DNA of 28,200 nucleotides, taken from NCBI GenBank assembly GCA_910579295.1, contig CAJTTC010000021.1:1-28200 (forward strand). Direction: 5' to 3'. Both the position numbers and the translations under genes were made by a program. This document shows, in pieces, positions 1-6,730 of this stretch; within the stretch, counting starts at the first letter, position 1; the number at the start of each line of letters is the position of its first letter. The DNA comes from an uncultured Christensenella sp. (GTDB lineage Bacteria > Bacillota_A > Clostridia > Christensenellales > Borkfalkiaceae). The notes under the pieces are model-generated. The model made no database searches. It was not told the origin of the DNA and was given only the letters and a program-made list of their open reading frames with translations.

Positions 1-49
1 CGAGAACCGTGGTAACAATGCTAAGAACTTTGATAAGTTTAGTACACAT
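1..49 (-). CDS. 5' end of a small membrane protein gene, cut by the left edge
   Basis: Only the first 16 codons are visible. They read Met-Cys-Thr-Lys and then a run of hydrophobic residues (L, I, V), which looks like the start of a membrane segment or signal peptide. The start is supported by an AAAGGAGG ribosome binding site about 11 bases upstream (61-68). It follows the thyX gene on the same strand after a gap of about 60 bases, so it probably belongs to the same leftward series. The function cannot be given from this fragment. Confidence 0.55.
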   Translation of the reverse strand, partial: MCTKLIKVLSIVTTVL

Positions 50-110
50 TATAGCTAATCCTCCTTTAGTTTATTGTTTCATAATAGTGTTTGTTTTTTT
101 CGCTATCATT

Positions 111-755
111 TCAAAAAGGGATAACCTTGTTTGCAACGTCATCAAATATAATTGGAATGTACTCCTGCATTGCAACAAGTGCTTTAAAGGCAACTTCACG
201 CATTTGAGGATGAGCAGCCTTACTACAACGTAATCTAAAGAAATGACGCCACTCTCTTAAATTTGCAGTCATCATTATTTCCGTTTTTAAACTGTTTGGA
301 AGAACTGCCCTCGCTTCTTGCGGCTTACAACCAAATTCAAGCATATCGAAATATGAATTTTCGGCTTTTTCACAACTTTCCTTCCAATAAGAATATCCTT
401 TCGTGCCCTCAACCAAATAACAAGGTTTAATGACTGCAATCTCACTTCCGAAATCTTCTTTATTGTAATTACAGTATCTTGTAGATTCCTGACAATATGA
501 CGCTATACGGTGGCGAACAATCTCATGAGATACGCCTCTATCGCATACAAATTTTATAGTTATGGAATAGTGTTCGAGAACAGCCTCGTGTCCACGTTCA
601 ATGATTTTTTGAATAAAGGAAATATAACTATCGTTCGTAATCTTTCCTTCAGATTTGTAACAAACTCTTCCACACTTTTCGATATGCTTACAAATATCAA
701 TCCCGCTAATCGAATTATGTGTTATGATTTCTGCGCTCGGTTCAATAATCCTCAT
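111..755 (-). CDS. thyX: FAD-dependent thymidylate synthase ThyX
   Basis: ThyX makes dTMP from dUMP using methylene-tetrahydrofolate and a reduced flavin, and is a common phage and mobile-element gene for nucleotide supply. The 214-residue product has the usual family length. The ThyX signature is present as RHRIASYCQESTRY near residues 81-94, and a second conserved stretch (NLREWRHFFRLRC) lies in the C-terminal half. The start overlaps the end of the preceding gene by 14 bases, which suggests translational coupling. A GGAG lies 12 bases upstream of the ATG. The gene sits among small genes of an integrated element, so it is probably an element gene and not the host's only thymidylate synthase, but the window cannot show that. 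Confidence 0.95.
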   Translation of the reverse strand: MRIIEPSAEIITHNSISGIDICKHIEKCGRVCYKSEGKITNDSYISFIQKIIERGHEAVLEHYSITIKFVCDRGVSHEIVRHRIASYCQESTRYCNYNKEDFGSEIAVIKPCYLVEGTKGYSYWKESCEKAENSYFDMLEFGCKPQEARAVLPNSLKTEIMMTANLREWRHFFRLRCSKAAHPQMREVAFKALVAMQEYIPIIFDDVANKVIPF

Positions 756-978
756 CCTGCTTTAAATCTCCTTTCGTTACTATTTCTATCAAATATTCGT
801 TCATCTTTTTACGAGCGTCTTCCTCATCACAAGCTATAAAATACCTGCTCTTGATTAAATTAGTTTTAGGTGAACGATATATGAGCGACCAAACAGTAGA
901 ACTGTGTTGCTGTAAATATGGTAAAATTACTGTTCCCATTTCTCTTATCTGCTGGTCTATTGCGCTAAATACACCCAC
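742..978 (-). CDS. Small hypothetical element protein
   Basis: A 78-residue soluble protein that I do not recognise. The start is a GTG preceded by AAAGGAG about 10 bases upstream. The C-terminal half is charged and ends in a DEDY tail whose codons overlap the start of thyX. The middle (about residues 26-60) could form a small alpha/beta fold, but no motif is visible. Upstream, the leader carries the TTTATATT-plus-SD boundary sequence seen before several other genes of this series. It probably forms a transcription unit with thyX. Confidence 0.7.
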   Translation of the reverse strand: MGVFSAIDQQIREMGTVILPYLQQHSSTVWSLIYRSPKTNLIKSRYFIACDEEDARKKMNEYLIEIVTKGDLKQDEDY

Positions 979-1022
979 TGGTATAATTCTCCTTTCTTGA
1001 ATATAAAGAGAAAGAAGAGCCT

Positions 1023-1229
1023 TTAAGACCCTTCCTTCTCATTTTCTTTTGCGTCTTTTTTACTGCTTTTGGTTACGCTTTTCTTAACGATAATGCCATC
1101 GACGACGATTATATCATTATTCAAATGTCTTATTACACGATTTTCAACAATCTCAGCAACAACGCCCATAGCAATATAAACGCCAAATACAGCAGCAATA
1201 CCCGATAAAAATGCACGCTTATTACTCAT
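1023..1229 (-). CDS. Small single-pass membrane protein
   Basis: A 68-residue protein with one hydrophobic segment near residues 7-27, followed by a polar region and a Lys/Glu-rich C-terminal tail ending in EKEGS. AAAGGAGG sits 8 bases before the ATG. The stop codon lies inside a short imperfect hairpin, followed by the TTTATATT leader and SD of the next gene; the same arrangement recurs near 2941-2985 and 6924-6968. The function is unknown. Small membrane proteins of this kind are common in prophage early regions. Confidence 0.7.
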   Translation of the reverse strand: MSNKRAFLSGIAAVFGVYIAMGVVAEIVENRVIRHLNNDIIVVDGIIVKKSVTKSSKKDAKENEKEGS

Positions 1230-1243
1230 GTTTTCTACCTCCT

Positions 1244-1630
1244 TTATGAATTTTTAATAATTTCGTAGTGACAAATATCTTCGGCAACCGTAATGATTTC
1301 AATAACTGCCGGAGTAATTTTTTGTCCTGCTCTAAAACTCAAAAACGGCTTGTCCTCCCAAGTTGAAGGATCAAAGCCGCACAGTCTTAAATATCTTTTA
1401 ATTTTTTGAAAGTCTAATTCTTTTTCTAAATATTTTCTATATAGAAATAAGAATGACTCGACATAATTCTTTTTAAAGAATTTTGCCATTTTTTGGTCTT
1501 GTGTTTTTGACAGAATATATAAAGTAGCAACCGGTTGAATGTCATGATTCTGAACCACACAAATATCAATCGGTATAAGTGACTCAGGCAATGGGTTATT
1601 GTACGATTTCAAATAAGGAACAATTATCAT
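1244..1630 (-). CDS. Hypothetical element protein
   Basis: A 128-residue soluble protein with no motif I can name. It is Lys/Tyr-rich in the middle (about residues 50-85) and looks alpha-helical there. Its ATG overlaps the TGA of the preceding gene by 4 bases (ATGA), so it is translationally coupled to it and is the last member of the coupled block 2931 to 1244. Confidence 0.7.
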   Translation of the reverse strand: MIIVPYLKSYNNPLPESLIPIDICVVQNHDIQPVATLYILSKTQDQKMAKFFKKNYVESFLFLYRKYLEKELDFQKIKRYLRLCGFDPSTWEDKPFLSFRAGQKITPAVIEIITVAEDICHYEIIKNS

Positions 1631-1842
1631 CCGAACACCGAAAATATCTTCATAATAGAAGTAGGCTTCCAGCCTTTTAACGGTATTTTATTCATTTGCG
1701 ATGAACATCCAGATTCAAACCAATATAACCCATCAGCCCTTTTAAACTTTCTATTTGGTTTTGTGAAAGAAATAACAGTCGTGTTCTTATCTTTTACAAC
1801 CATAAAAGTTCTTTTCAAAATATCAAGTATTGTAATTTTCAT
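1627..1842 (-). CDS. Small basic hypothetical protein
   Basis: A 71-residue, Lys-rich protein. The hydrophobic N terminus could be a beta strand or a weak membrane-associated segment. Residues about 28-55 hold aromatic and Gly/Lys residues without a clear motif. The start codon overlaps the TAA stop of the upstream gene (TAATG), and the stop overlaps the next start, so it is embedded in a tightly coupled gene string. The function is unknown. Confidence 0.65.
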   Translation of the reverse strand: MKITILDILKRTFMVVKDKNTTVISFTKPNRKFKRADGLYWFESGCSSQMNKIPLKGWKPTSIMKIFSVFG

Positions 1843-2564
1843 TAGTAGTCCTCATATCCCTCTATCGGGTCAACATCAAAATTTACGATAAAATATTGCT
1901 CACCTTCACAAGTAATTACGGGAACAGTGTGTACGTCAATCCAAGGAATAAGTCCTTCTTCGCTCATTTCCCAAGATGACCAACCAAGAGCGTCCCCGGA
2001 CACAATTTCTTCAATACTTAAACATTTATAAAAATCATTAAGCGATACTGTGCTATTAAAAGAAAATAATCTATTTAAATTATAAACGGCTAGTATAAAA
2101 TCTTCCATCGGCATCGAGAAATATCTTTTTGAGTGCTCATCATAAAATAATTCAGAACCTTCTGGAATTTTTCCTTCCGGGAATTTTTCTGACGCAATAT
2201 TAGAAATTACTTCTAAATCAGCTTCTTCGCCGTGTAACTCCTTCAATTTATCACGATACTCTTTATACGAACTACTAAGAAGAGCATAAGCACTTGCAAT
2301 GCTTGCCTGCTGAACTTTATTGAACAAGTTAGCAGATATAATGCAAGATATAGTAGCCATTCCAGACAGTACAGTAGGAATGTAAATAGGAGCTGCTACT
2401 TTAAATTTTTCTTTCTTGGTTTCTGCTTTTTTTTCATTTATAGCTTTAATTGCATCGTATGTAGCCATTCCTGAAAGAACCGCCGTGCTTACGACACCGA
2501 AAGAAGATATTATTGATAATATTGTTCCCGAATGTCTTTTAAAAAATATGGTAATTTTATTCAT
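1842..2564 (-). CDS. DUF6353-like phage membrane protein
   Basis: A 240-residue protein with two hydrophobic segments at about residues 15-35 and 57-82, separated by a charged Lys/Glu loop. A larger cytosolic-looking domain with several Trp and acidic residues follows. The layout (short basic N terminus, helical hairpin in the membrane, soluble tail ending in an acidic patch) matches phage proteins filed under DUF6353, as I recall that family; no search was run. The start overlaps the end of the upstream gene by 8 bases, so the two are translated together. The molecular role is unknown. Confidence 0.6.
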   Translation of the reverse strand: MNKITIFFKRHSGTILSIISSFGVVSTAVLSGMATYDAIKAINEKKAETKKEKFKVAAPIYIPTVLSGMATISCIISANLFNKVQQASIASAYALLSSSYKEYRDKLKELHGEEADLEVISNIASEKFPEGKIPEGSELFYDEHSKRYFSMPMEDFILAVYNLNRLFSFNSTVSLNDFYKCLSIEEIVSGDALGWSSWEMSEEGLIPWIDVHTVPVITCEGEQYFIVNFDVDPIEGYEDY

Positions 2565-2931
2565 GTTTTTCTCCTTTCTTTATCACTTCACATTTCTTGT
2601 CTAAAGTTTGAAATATATATTCCAATGAAAAATGGGAAGCCTCCGGGTTAAACTCTTTTTTCATTTCGTCTCTGAATTCTTCTAAAACTTCATAACGTAT
2701 CTGACGCATTTTGTTGTCGAAATCTATTTCAGTTTGTGTTTCATTGAATTTCGATTCCTCTGTCAAAGTCGTAGTTTTTTCAACATATACCGGTGTATGT
2801 CCGATGGGATATTCAACATCGTCGTTTTTAAAATTCGTAGCATGATTTATGTTACTTGTGTGATTGCAATCAGGCGAACAATTTTTACATGCTTTTCTAT
2901 CACAAACATATAAAATCATTGGTTTAATCAA
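2557..2931 (-). CDS. Cys/His-rich small phage protein
   Basis: A 124-residue protein with an N-terminal metal-binding-like cluster, C10, C15, C18, C22, H24 and H30, then an acidic, helical C-terminal half (about residues 75-118). Proteins beginning with this CDRKAC pattern are familiar from clostridial phages, usually as hypothetical proteins. The start is a TTG 8 bases after GGAG; the ATG four codons later is less well spaced. Its 3' end overlaps the DUF6353-like gene by 8 bases, and it opens the coupled block running down to 1244. Confidence 0.7.
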   Translation of the reverse strand: MIKPMILYVCDRKACKNCSPDCNHTSNINHATNFKNDDVEYPIGHTPVYVEKTTTLTEESKFNETQTEIDFDNKMRQIRYEVLEEFRDEMKKEFNPEASHFSLEYIFQTLDKKCEVIKKGEKHE

Positions 2932-2973
2932 AGTAATTTCTCCTTTCTAAAATATAAAGAAAAAGAGTCTCTG

Positions 2974-3165
2974 TTAAGACTCCTCTTCTCGTTTTCTGAT
3001 CTTAACGACTATCTCGTTATTCTCAACGAACATCTCGAGTTTGTACTGATCCGGATTATTAATCAAATCCTTGACTGTCGACGGTTTCTCTTTCTTCTTC
3101 CTTTTTTTAATTAATTTGAAGTCAGAAACGTCGAACATTCCAATAATCGACTTAATCAAGTTCAT
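2974..3165 (-). CDS. Small basic hypothetical element protein
   Basis: The open frame extends to 3294, but I place the start at 3165. That ATG has GGAGG 11 bases upstream and removes a long overlap with the next gene. The 63-residue product is Lys-rich (a KKRKKKEK run near residues 21-28) and ends in acidic residues EEES. It may bind nucleic acid, but no domain is visible. Its last codons and TAA form one half of a 6-bp-stem hairpin (GAGTCT/AGACTC) with the stop in the loop, the boundary motif shared with 6956-7093. Confidence 0.6.
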   Translation of the reverse strand: MNLIKSIIGMFDVSDFKLIKKRKKKEKPSTVKDLINNPDQYKLEMFVENNEIVVKIRKREEES

Positions 3166-3224
3166 TTCTTTTTCAACCTCCATTTTATTAATGTTCTCAC
3201 AATGGTGAATGTTTTCTTCGCTAA

Positions 3225-3584
3225 TCAAATATCCCGATGGTCGAATGTCGTTTCCCATCGTTCTCTTTTTATCGGTTTCATCTTTAAAGCCCACATAATT
3301 TGTCTAATCGTTACTGTAGGATATAATCCCCCTTTGACTATTCCTGAATAACGATTAAAATACTCCTCGAAGTTTTGGTTTAAATATAATGCATCTACCA
3401 AATAAGGATCTATTTCAGTCCACCAAGTAGTTTTGGTTTCTTTGTCATACCTTTGCTGTATGACTGCCAAGCCTTTGTCCTTTATTAAATATAAAGTACA
3501 TTTGGAATAGACTTCGTGATTACATTCATAAATAATTCCGTATCTTGGATTATAAAGTTGTGGTTTAACAAAATGATACCGCAT
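3225..3584 (-). CDS. Hypothetical phage protein
   Basis: A 119-residue soluble protein rich in Tyr and Trp, ending in an ERWETTFDHRDI segment. This looks like a family often seen in gut clostridial prophages, but I know of no assigned function. The ATG lies 7 bases after the stop of the preceding gene and no good SD is visible, so translation may depend on coupling to that gene. Confidence 0.65.
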   Translation of the reverse strand: MRYHFVKPQLYNPRYGIIYECNHEVYSKCTLYLIKDKGLAVIQQRYDKETKTTWWTEIDPYLVDALYLNQNFEEYFNRYSGIVKGGLYPTVTIRQIMWALKMKPIKRERWETTFDHRDI

Positions 3585-3591
3585 AAATATG

Positions 3592-3951
3592 TCACATAAT
3601 ATCGAGGTCGATTTGAACTTCTTTTACAGGAATATCGCAGAGCTTTGCGAATTGTATCTCTCTTTTCATTCCGTCCGTAACCTTAGTTCCACAAATCCAA
3701 AGCTCGGAACAGAGTTGTAAAATATCAAGACCGCAATTTATTCCAGTATCTCTTTCTTCTCTTATAGAATTGTCTAGAAACTGAGGATATAAAAGATGTG
3801 GCGCAAATGGAGTAAATCCCAACGAGCAAGCAATACTGCAATACTTTCTAGCCAATTCAATATTACGAATTTGTTCCGCCTCTGTTTTTCCACTATAAGG
3901 CGAACAGATAAATACAATTTTTTTGCGATTAATCGTCGAAAGGCCAATCAT
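3592..3951 (-). CDS. DUF4406/DUF7768-type, nucleoside deoxyribosyltransferase-like protein
   Basis: I place the start at 3951, with AAGGAG 6 bases upstream; the open frame continues to 3984. The 119-residue product has the pattern of this family: a first strand ending in FICSPYSG near residues 13-20, then NIELARKYC, APHLLYPQFLD, the ER-x-x-G helix and a final GMKREIQFA helix. Relatives are phage-encoded and related by fold to nucleoside 2-deoxyribosyltransferases, which suggests nucleotide or sugar-base binding; activity is not proven by sequence. It overlaps the upstream gene by 23 bases. Confidence 0.75.
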   Translation of the reverse strand: MIGLSTINRKKIVFICSPYSGKTEAEQIRNIELARKYCSIACSLGFTPFAPHLLYPQFLDNSIREERDTGINCGLDILQLCSELWICGTKVTDGMKREIQFAKLCDIPVKEVQIDLDIM

Positions 3952-4147
3952 CTGTGTCTCCTTGTGATGGGTCATATTCTTCAAACCCTCTTCCAGAAAA
4001 TAACGTAAAGATACACAATGCCCAGAACTTTAAGCAGTCTTGTATCGATGCGTCCGTAAACAAACTTACAAAAATCATAGCAATTATGTAAATTGGAATA
4101 AGAATAATCCAAACTATTCCGGATATAATGCTTAAAAATTTTTTCAT
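3929..4147 (-). CDS. Small membrane protein
   Basis: The chosen ATG at 4147 has AAAGGAG just upstream and the TATATTT leader motif before it; the frame runs on to 4210 but without an SD. The 72-residue product has a Lys-Lys start, a hydrophobic segment at about residues 5-27 and a second near residues 40-50. It ends in a very acidic tail (residues 52-72). The function is unknown. It is the first gene downstream of the inverted-repeat module in the leftward direction. Confidence 0.6.
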   Translation of the reverse strand: MKKFLSIISGIVWIILIPIYIIAMIFVSLFTDASIQDCLKFWALCIFTLFSGRGFEEYDPSQGDTDDWPFDD

Positions 4148-4185
4148 TTCTATTTCTCCTTTAAATATAATTTTGTTAAATAGTC

Positions 4186-4212
4186 TTCGAACGCTTTCAG
4201 AACCTTGCAAAC
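4186..4212. repeat. Left arm of a 27-bp inverted repeat pair
   Basis: Matches the reverse complement of 4461-4487 at 25 of 27 positions. The arm ends in AACCTTGCAAAC, and its TTGCAA also serves as the -35 box of the promoter that follows. The two arms frame 248 bp containing one promoter and one short ORF. No duplicated target sequence was seen outside the arms. Confidence 0.85.
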
Positions 4213-4233
4213 AGCCATAAAATGTGATACAAT
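4205..4233 (+). promoter_or_regulatory. Extended -10 promoter inside the inverted-repeat module
   Basis: TTGCAA at 4205-4210, a 17-base spacer, and TACAAT at 4228-4233 preceded by TG (extended -10). It points rightward to the 56-residue ORF at 4281. The -35 box lies within the left inverted-repeat arm, so an inversion between the arms would rebuild the same promoter pointing left. Confidence 0.7.
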
Positions 4234-4238
4234 GTATT

Positions 4239-4256
4239 TACGTGTAGCAGCACGTA
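4239..4256. promoter_or_regulatory. Palindrome just after the promoter, possible operator
   Basis: TACGTG and CACGTA separated by 6 bases, at the expected transcription start. It could be a repressor site or a small 5' hairpin in the mRNA. Nothing in the window identifies the binding protein. Confidence 0.45.
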
Positions 4257-4280
4257 GTAAAATTTTAAGGAGGTTTACAA

Positions 4281-4451
4281 ATGAACAATAGTATTGTTGA
4301 AGGCATCTTAGAAATTCCACAAGTTCGAATCGGATTACTTAACTTTGCTATAAGTGTTTTGGATAAAACCAAAGATTTCCTTATTGAATTACGAGAAAAG
4401 GAAAATAGCAAACTGTTAGAATTGGAAAAATCTAAATCCCTTATTGCATAA
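4281..4451 (+). CDS. 56-residue ORF inside the inverted-repeat module
   Basis: An AAGGAGG ribosome binding site lies 7 bases before the ATG, and a good promoter lies upstream, so expression is likely. The product starts MNNSIVEGILEIPQVRIGLL and continues as a helical protein with a Glu/Lys-rich C-terminal half (residues 35-53) that may form a coiled coil. There is no signal peptide, Cys or known motif. It is the only rightward gene among the minus-strand genes of the element and is followed by a terminator. It could be a regulatory peptide, an antitoxin-like protein or the passenger of an invertible segment; I cannot choose between these. Confidence 0.65.
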   Translation: MNNSIVEGILEIPQVRIGLLNFAISVLDKTKDFLIELREKENSKLLELEKSKSLIA

Positions 4452-4460
4452 CACTATAGA

Positions 4461-4487
4461 GTTTGCAAGGTTTTGAAAACGTTCGAA
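4461..4487. repeat. Right arm of the 27-bp inverted repeat pair
   Basis: Inverted copy of 4186-4212 with two mismatches. In the present orientation this arm also contains TTGCAA on the minus strand, but no matching -10 box follows at the right distance. Confidence 0.85.
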
Positions 4488-4496
4488 AGATATAAG

Positions 4497-4528
4497 TAAA
4501 GCCCGTACTAATTAAAGTACAGGCTTTT
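4497..4528. terminator. Bidirectional terminator hairpin
   Basis: A stem of about 12 bp (AAAGCC and GTACT paired with AGTAC and GGCTTT, one mismatch) with A and T runs on the two flanks. It would stop rightward transcripts from the 56-residue ORF and leftward transcripts arriving from the lipoprotein gene at 4549, isolating the module from upstream genes. Confidence 0.7.
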
Positions 4529-4548
4529 ACTATTTGCTTATTAAATTT

Positions 4549-5039
4549 TTAATCTGAGACTTTGGTGAAGGTTATGTCATAAAAACCGCCCAAAGCAGAA
4601 CTCATGTTGCAAGATAATTTTTTATTAGAATAATTAAATATTCTTGTATTTGGTGTAGTTGGTATTCCATGTCCATTCGCACCCCATTCTTCTTCATGCT
4701 GTTTATAATATTCTATATCTTCGACAAAAACCCATTTCCCTTCAGTAATAGGTTCTGTAAAAGGAATGTACACACCAGCCCATTCTAATTTATAACTGTA
4801 GTTTATTCCTTCATGCGTATAGCATCTTATTGACGTCCCTTCAACAACAATTTTCTCGTGTTCGCCACCACGCCCATGCTCGCTTTCCCAAATACCTTCC
4901 AAAGTTGTAATTGTTTCCACTTGTGTTTGCCCTCCATTTTCTTTATCTTTTAAATCAGAGGAGCATCCACCGCACCCCCCCCCATCATGGTAAGAGTTAT
5001 ACACAATACAATTGCCAAACTTGCTAATATTTTTTTCAT
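4549..5039 (-). CDS. Lipoprotein with a G9 tract that puts signal peptide and body out of frame
   Basis: An ATG at 5039 with AAGGAG 8 bases upstream starts a typical signal peptide (MKKILASLAIVLC, then a hydrophobic run). The mature domain, starting with a Cys-rich CGGCSSD stretch, lies in another frame open from about 5004 to 4549. The two frames meet at nine consecutive G (4975-4983). Seven or ten G would join them and place a Cys right after MMGG, as in a lipoprotein signal. The mature part of about 140 residues is rich in Gly, Trp and beta-prone sequence (LEGIWES near its start), a little like lipocalin-type lipoproteins. As sequenced, the full protein is made only after slippage or a length change of the tract; a sequencing error is the alternative. 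Confidence 0.65.
4975..4983. repeat. Homopolymer tract (G9 in the coding strand)
   Basis: Nine consecutive C on the given strand, in an AT-rich region, placed exactly between the signal peptide and the presumed lipobox Cys of the gene at 4549-5039. Such tracts change length by slipped-strand mispairing in phase-variable genes. Confidence 0.85.
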
Positions 5040-5123
5040 GATATTATCTCCTTTTATTTATTCTACCATTTTTGGGAAATAAAGGCAACATGATTTATTG
5101 TATTGCCCTTATTTTTTGCTTAA

Positions 5124-5645
5124 TTATCTTTTTACAGGTTTAAAGTTATTAAATAATCCTCTGAATGTTGTCGATGTATAAGTTCCGGTTCTTTCAAACT
5201 CAAACCCTCTCTTCATCCATACAGCATAGAATATCATTGGTAACATTAATTCTGCAGCACCTATGCTCCATTTGAATATGCGATCTTTAAGCTCGTCCTT
5301 CTTGTCTTCTACACGATTCGTTTTCTCGTTATAATATTTAGCCTCGTCGATTTCGTATTGCTTCTTCTTAAAGTATAGCTCTTCCTTAATTCTTTCTTCA
5401 TCAAGTTTAAATTGCTTTCCTTTAAGCTCTACTTCCTCTTTCTGCTTTCTTAACGCTAAACGATGTTCTGCATTAAGACGTTTAGTCTCGGACTCCACTT
5501 TCAAATCGTCTATCATTAGGCGATAAAGTGCTATAGCATTATTAACTACCATTTGCTGTTCTTTGCTTCCGGCTTCGGTTTGGGATATTAATTCAAATTC
5601 CCTACTTATTTCACCAGATAACAATTCTCTAAGTTCTTGTTCCAT
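5124..5645 (-). CDS. Coiled-coil phage protein with a C-terminal membrane segment
   Basis: A 173-residue protein. Residues about 45-122 are a long Lys/Glu-rich helix with heptad-like spacing, followed by a hydrophobic segment near residues 128-145 and a conserved-looking tail containing FEFERTGTYTSTTFR and FKP. This tail recurs in hypothetical proteins of gut clostridial phages. The ATG has AAGGAG 8 bases upstream, preceded by the TATATTTTAT leader motif. A structural or membrane-tethering role is possible, but the function is unknown. Confidence 0.75.
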   Translation of the reverse strand: MEQELRELLSGEISREFELISQTEAGSKEQQMVVNNAIALYRLMIDDLKVESETKRLNAEHRLALRKQKEEVELKGKQFKLDEERIKEELYFKKKQYEIDEAKYYNEKTNRVEDKKDELKDRIFKWSIGAAELMLPMIFYAVWMKRGFEFERTGTYTSTTFRGLFNNFKPVKR

Positions 5646-5690
5646 AGTTGTTTCTCCTTATAAAATATAATTACTTCATAAAGGAAATTG

Positions 5691-5930
5691 TTATTTATGC
5701 GAAATGTGTTTAACGTTTAATTCAACAGATTTTTTTGAATATATGTACTCAACGTCTTTATACAATTCTAAATAAATATAATGAGTGTCTTTATCGTCTT
5801 CAGAATCAGCAATTATAAGATTCCCAATAGCCCTTTCTTTTCTCTGCCGAATTTTCTGAAATATAAGTCCGATAAAGAACCCCGCCAATATTCCTGCCGC
5901 AACTATCAGAACGATAGCCCAAGTTTGCAA
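5691..5930 (-). CDS. Single-pass membrane phage protein
   Basis: A 79-residue protein with a hydrophobic helix at residues 4-25, a basic stop-transfer stretch (KIRQRKER), then a beta-rich domain (GNLIIADSED, YIYLELY, VELNVKHI) typical of small clostridial phage membrane proteins. The start is TTG, chosen because AAGGAGG lies 7 bases upstream and no ATG is nearby. The stop TAA is followed by the CTTTATGAAG boundary sequence that recurs between genes of this series. The function is unknown. Confidence 0.7.
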   Translation of the reverse strand: MQTWAIVLIVAAGILAGFFIGLIFQKIRQRKERAIGNLIIADSEDDKDTHYIYLELYKDVEYIYSKKSVELNVKHISHK

Positions 5931-5987
5931 TGTATTCCTCCTTTACAGTATTTCACGATACAAAAATATCACTTTTTTCAGTAACCT

Positions 5988-6113
5988 TTATGCTTTAATA
6001 TCGTTTTTCTTTTTAAACTGTAATTTAGGAATAACGCCGTAATGCTGAAGAGTGATTACATTAAGTGTAACCGACGCAATCAAAGCGGTAATACATAATC
6101 CCTTATAAAACAT
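5988..6113 (-). CDS. 41-residue hydrophobic protein
   Basis: A short ORF starting at an ATG with AAAGGAGG 7 bases upstream and the TATATTT leader before it. The product has a hydrophobic N-terminal two thirds (about residues 5-24) and a basic tail (LQFKKKNDIKA). It fits the position and spacing of the neighbouring small membrane-protein genes. The function is unknown. Confidence 0.55.
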   Translation of the reverse strand: MFYKGLCITALIASVTLNVITLQHYGVIPKLQFKKKNDIKA

Positions 6114-6168
6114 TTTTAATCCTCCTTTAAATATAAATTTTAACGGTGCCCATAAAGGGCAACCGAGT

Positions 6169-6714
6169 TTAGCTCAATAGGATAACCGGAAGCACGCCGT
6201 TGTCAAAGCCCGCGTCGTTGTAGGCCGCACCACCATCGTAGTACACATCAGCAAAGTAATCCGAAGACACACTTTTCTTTGTTGCATTTTTAAGCCAATA
6301 ACTGCACGTTTCATCTTCGAATGTCGCCACACGATTCTTTTCATTTTTCATAAGAAGAAGTTGTTCATCGTCATCTTCTTCGAAATTTTTATAGAAGTCG
6401 TCGTGTCCAAACATCTGACCGTATGTAGGAATTGAAATGGATTTGATTCTCGATTTTAACTCTTCGGGAAATGCATCGAGTAATTCTGACTGCATCCATT
6501 TGTTAAGCTCGGAATTTTCAAATCCTCCTTCGTTTGTCCACTCGCTATTCATTCGCCGTCTTACAACAATTGAATCAAATATGAGCAATACTCCATCGTC
6601 ACTTATTTTGCGCACGGTTGCAGTGAAATCACCCAAATTCTTAAGCTTTATGGCGATTTGGTCACAGAGTTTAAATTCTTCAGTTGCGATTTGTGTTTTT
6701 CTTGATACTTGCAT
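6169..6714 (-). CDS. DUF6273 (C-type-lectin-like) protein with a hypervariable C terminus
   Basis: A 181-residue protein with the layout of phage DUF6273 proteins: an N-terminal strand-rich part, FENSELNKWMQSELLDAFPE near residues 65-84, an IPTYGQMFGHDDFY stretch, DEQLLLMKNEKNRV, and the terminal cassette YWLKNA...FADVYYDGG...GVLP. The last 35 residues match the ligand-binding edge that diversity-generating retroelements mutate. The variable codons here are almost all NNY, and a second, different version of the cassette lies at 6782-6865. The ATG follows AAAAAGGAG. It probably displays a variable binding surface, though no reverse transcriptase is in this window. C-terminal residues GVLPVILLS replace the more usual GVRPAF. 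Confidence 0.75.
   Translation of the reverse strand: MQVSRKTQIATEEFKLCDQIAIKLKNLGDFTATVRKISDDGVLLIFDSIVVRRRMNSEWTNEGGFENSELNKWMQSELLDAFPEELKSRIKSISIPTYGQMFGHDDFYKNFEEDDDEQLLLMKNEKNRVATFEDETCSYWLKNATKKSVSSDYFADVYYDGGAAYNDAGFDNGVLPVILLS
6187..6270 (-). other. Variable repeat-like segment (copy 1)
   Basis: The C-terminal coding part of the DUF6273 gene. It aligns without gaps to 6782-6865: 54 of 84 bases are equal, and the 30 differences are clustered in a subset of codons, 20 of them in the first two codon positions. Fixed residues F-A, V, Y-D-G, A and G-V-L-P alternate with changed ones. Confidence 0.6.
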
Positions 6715-6730
6715 TTTAAATTTCTCCTTT

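Noticed and set aside
4186..4487. Inverted-repeat module as a miniature transposable element.
   Set aside because: No target duplication was seen outside the arms, and the arms do not resemble the ends of the IS in this window. Not fully excluded, but the promoter placement fits a switch better.
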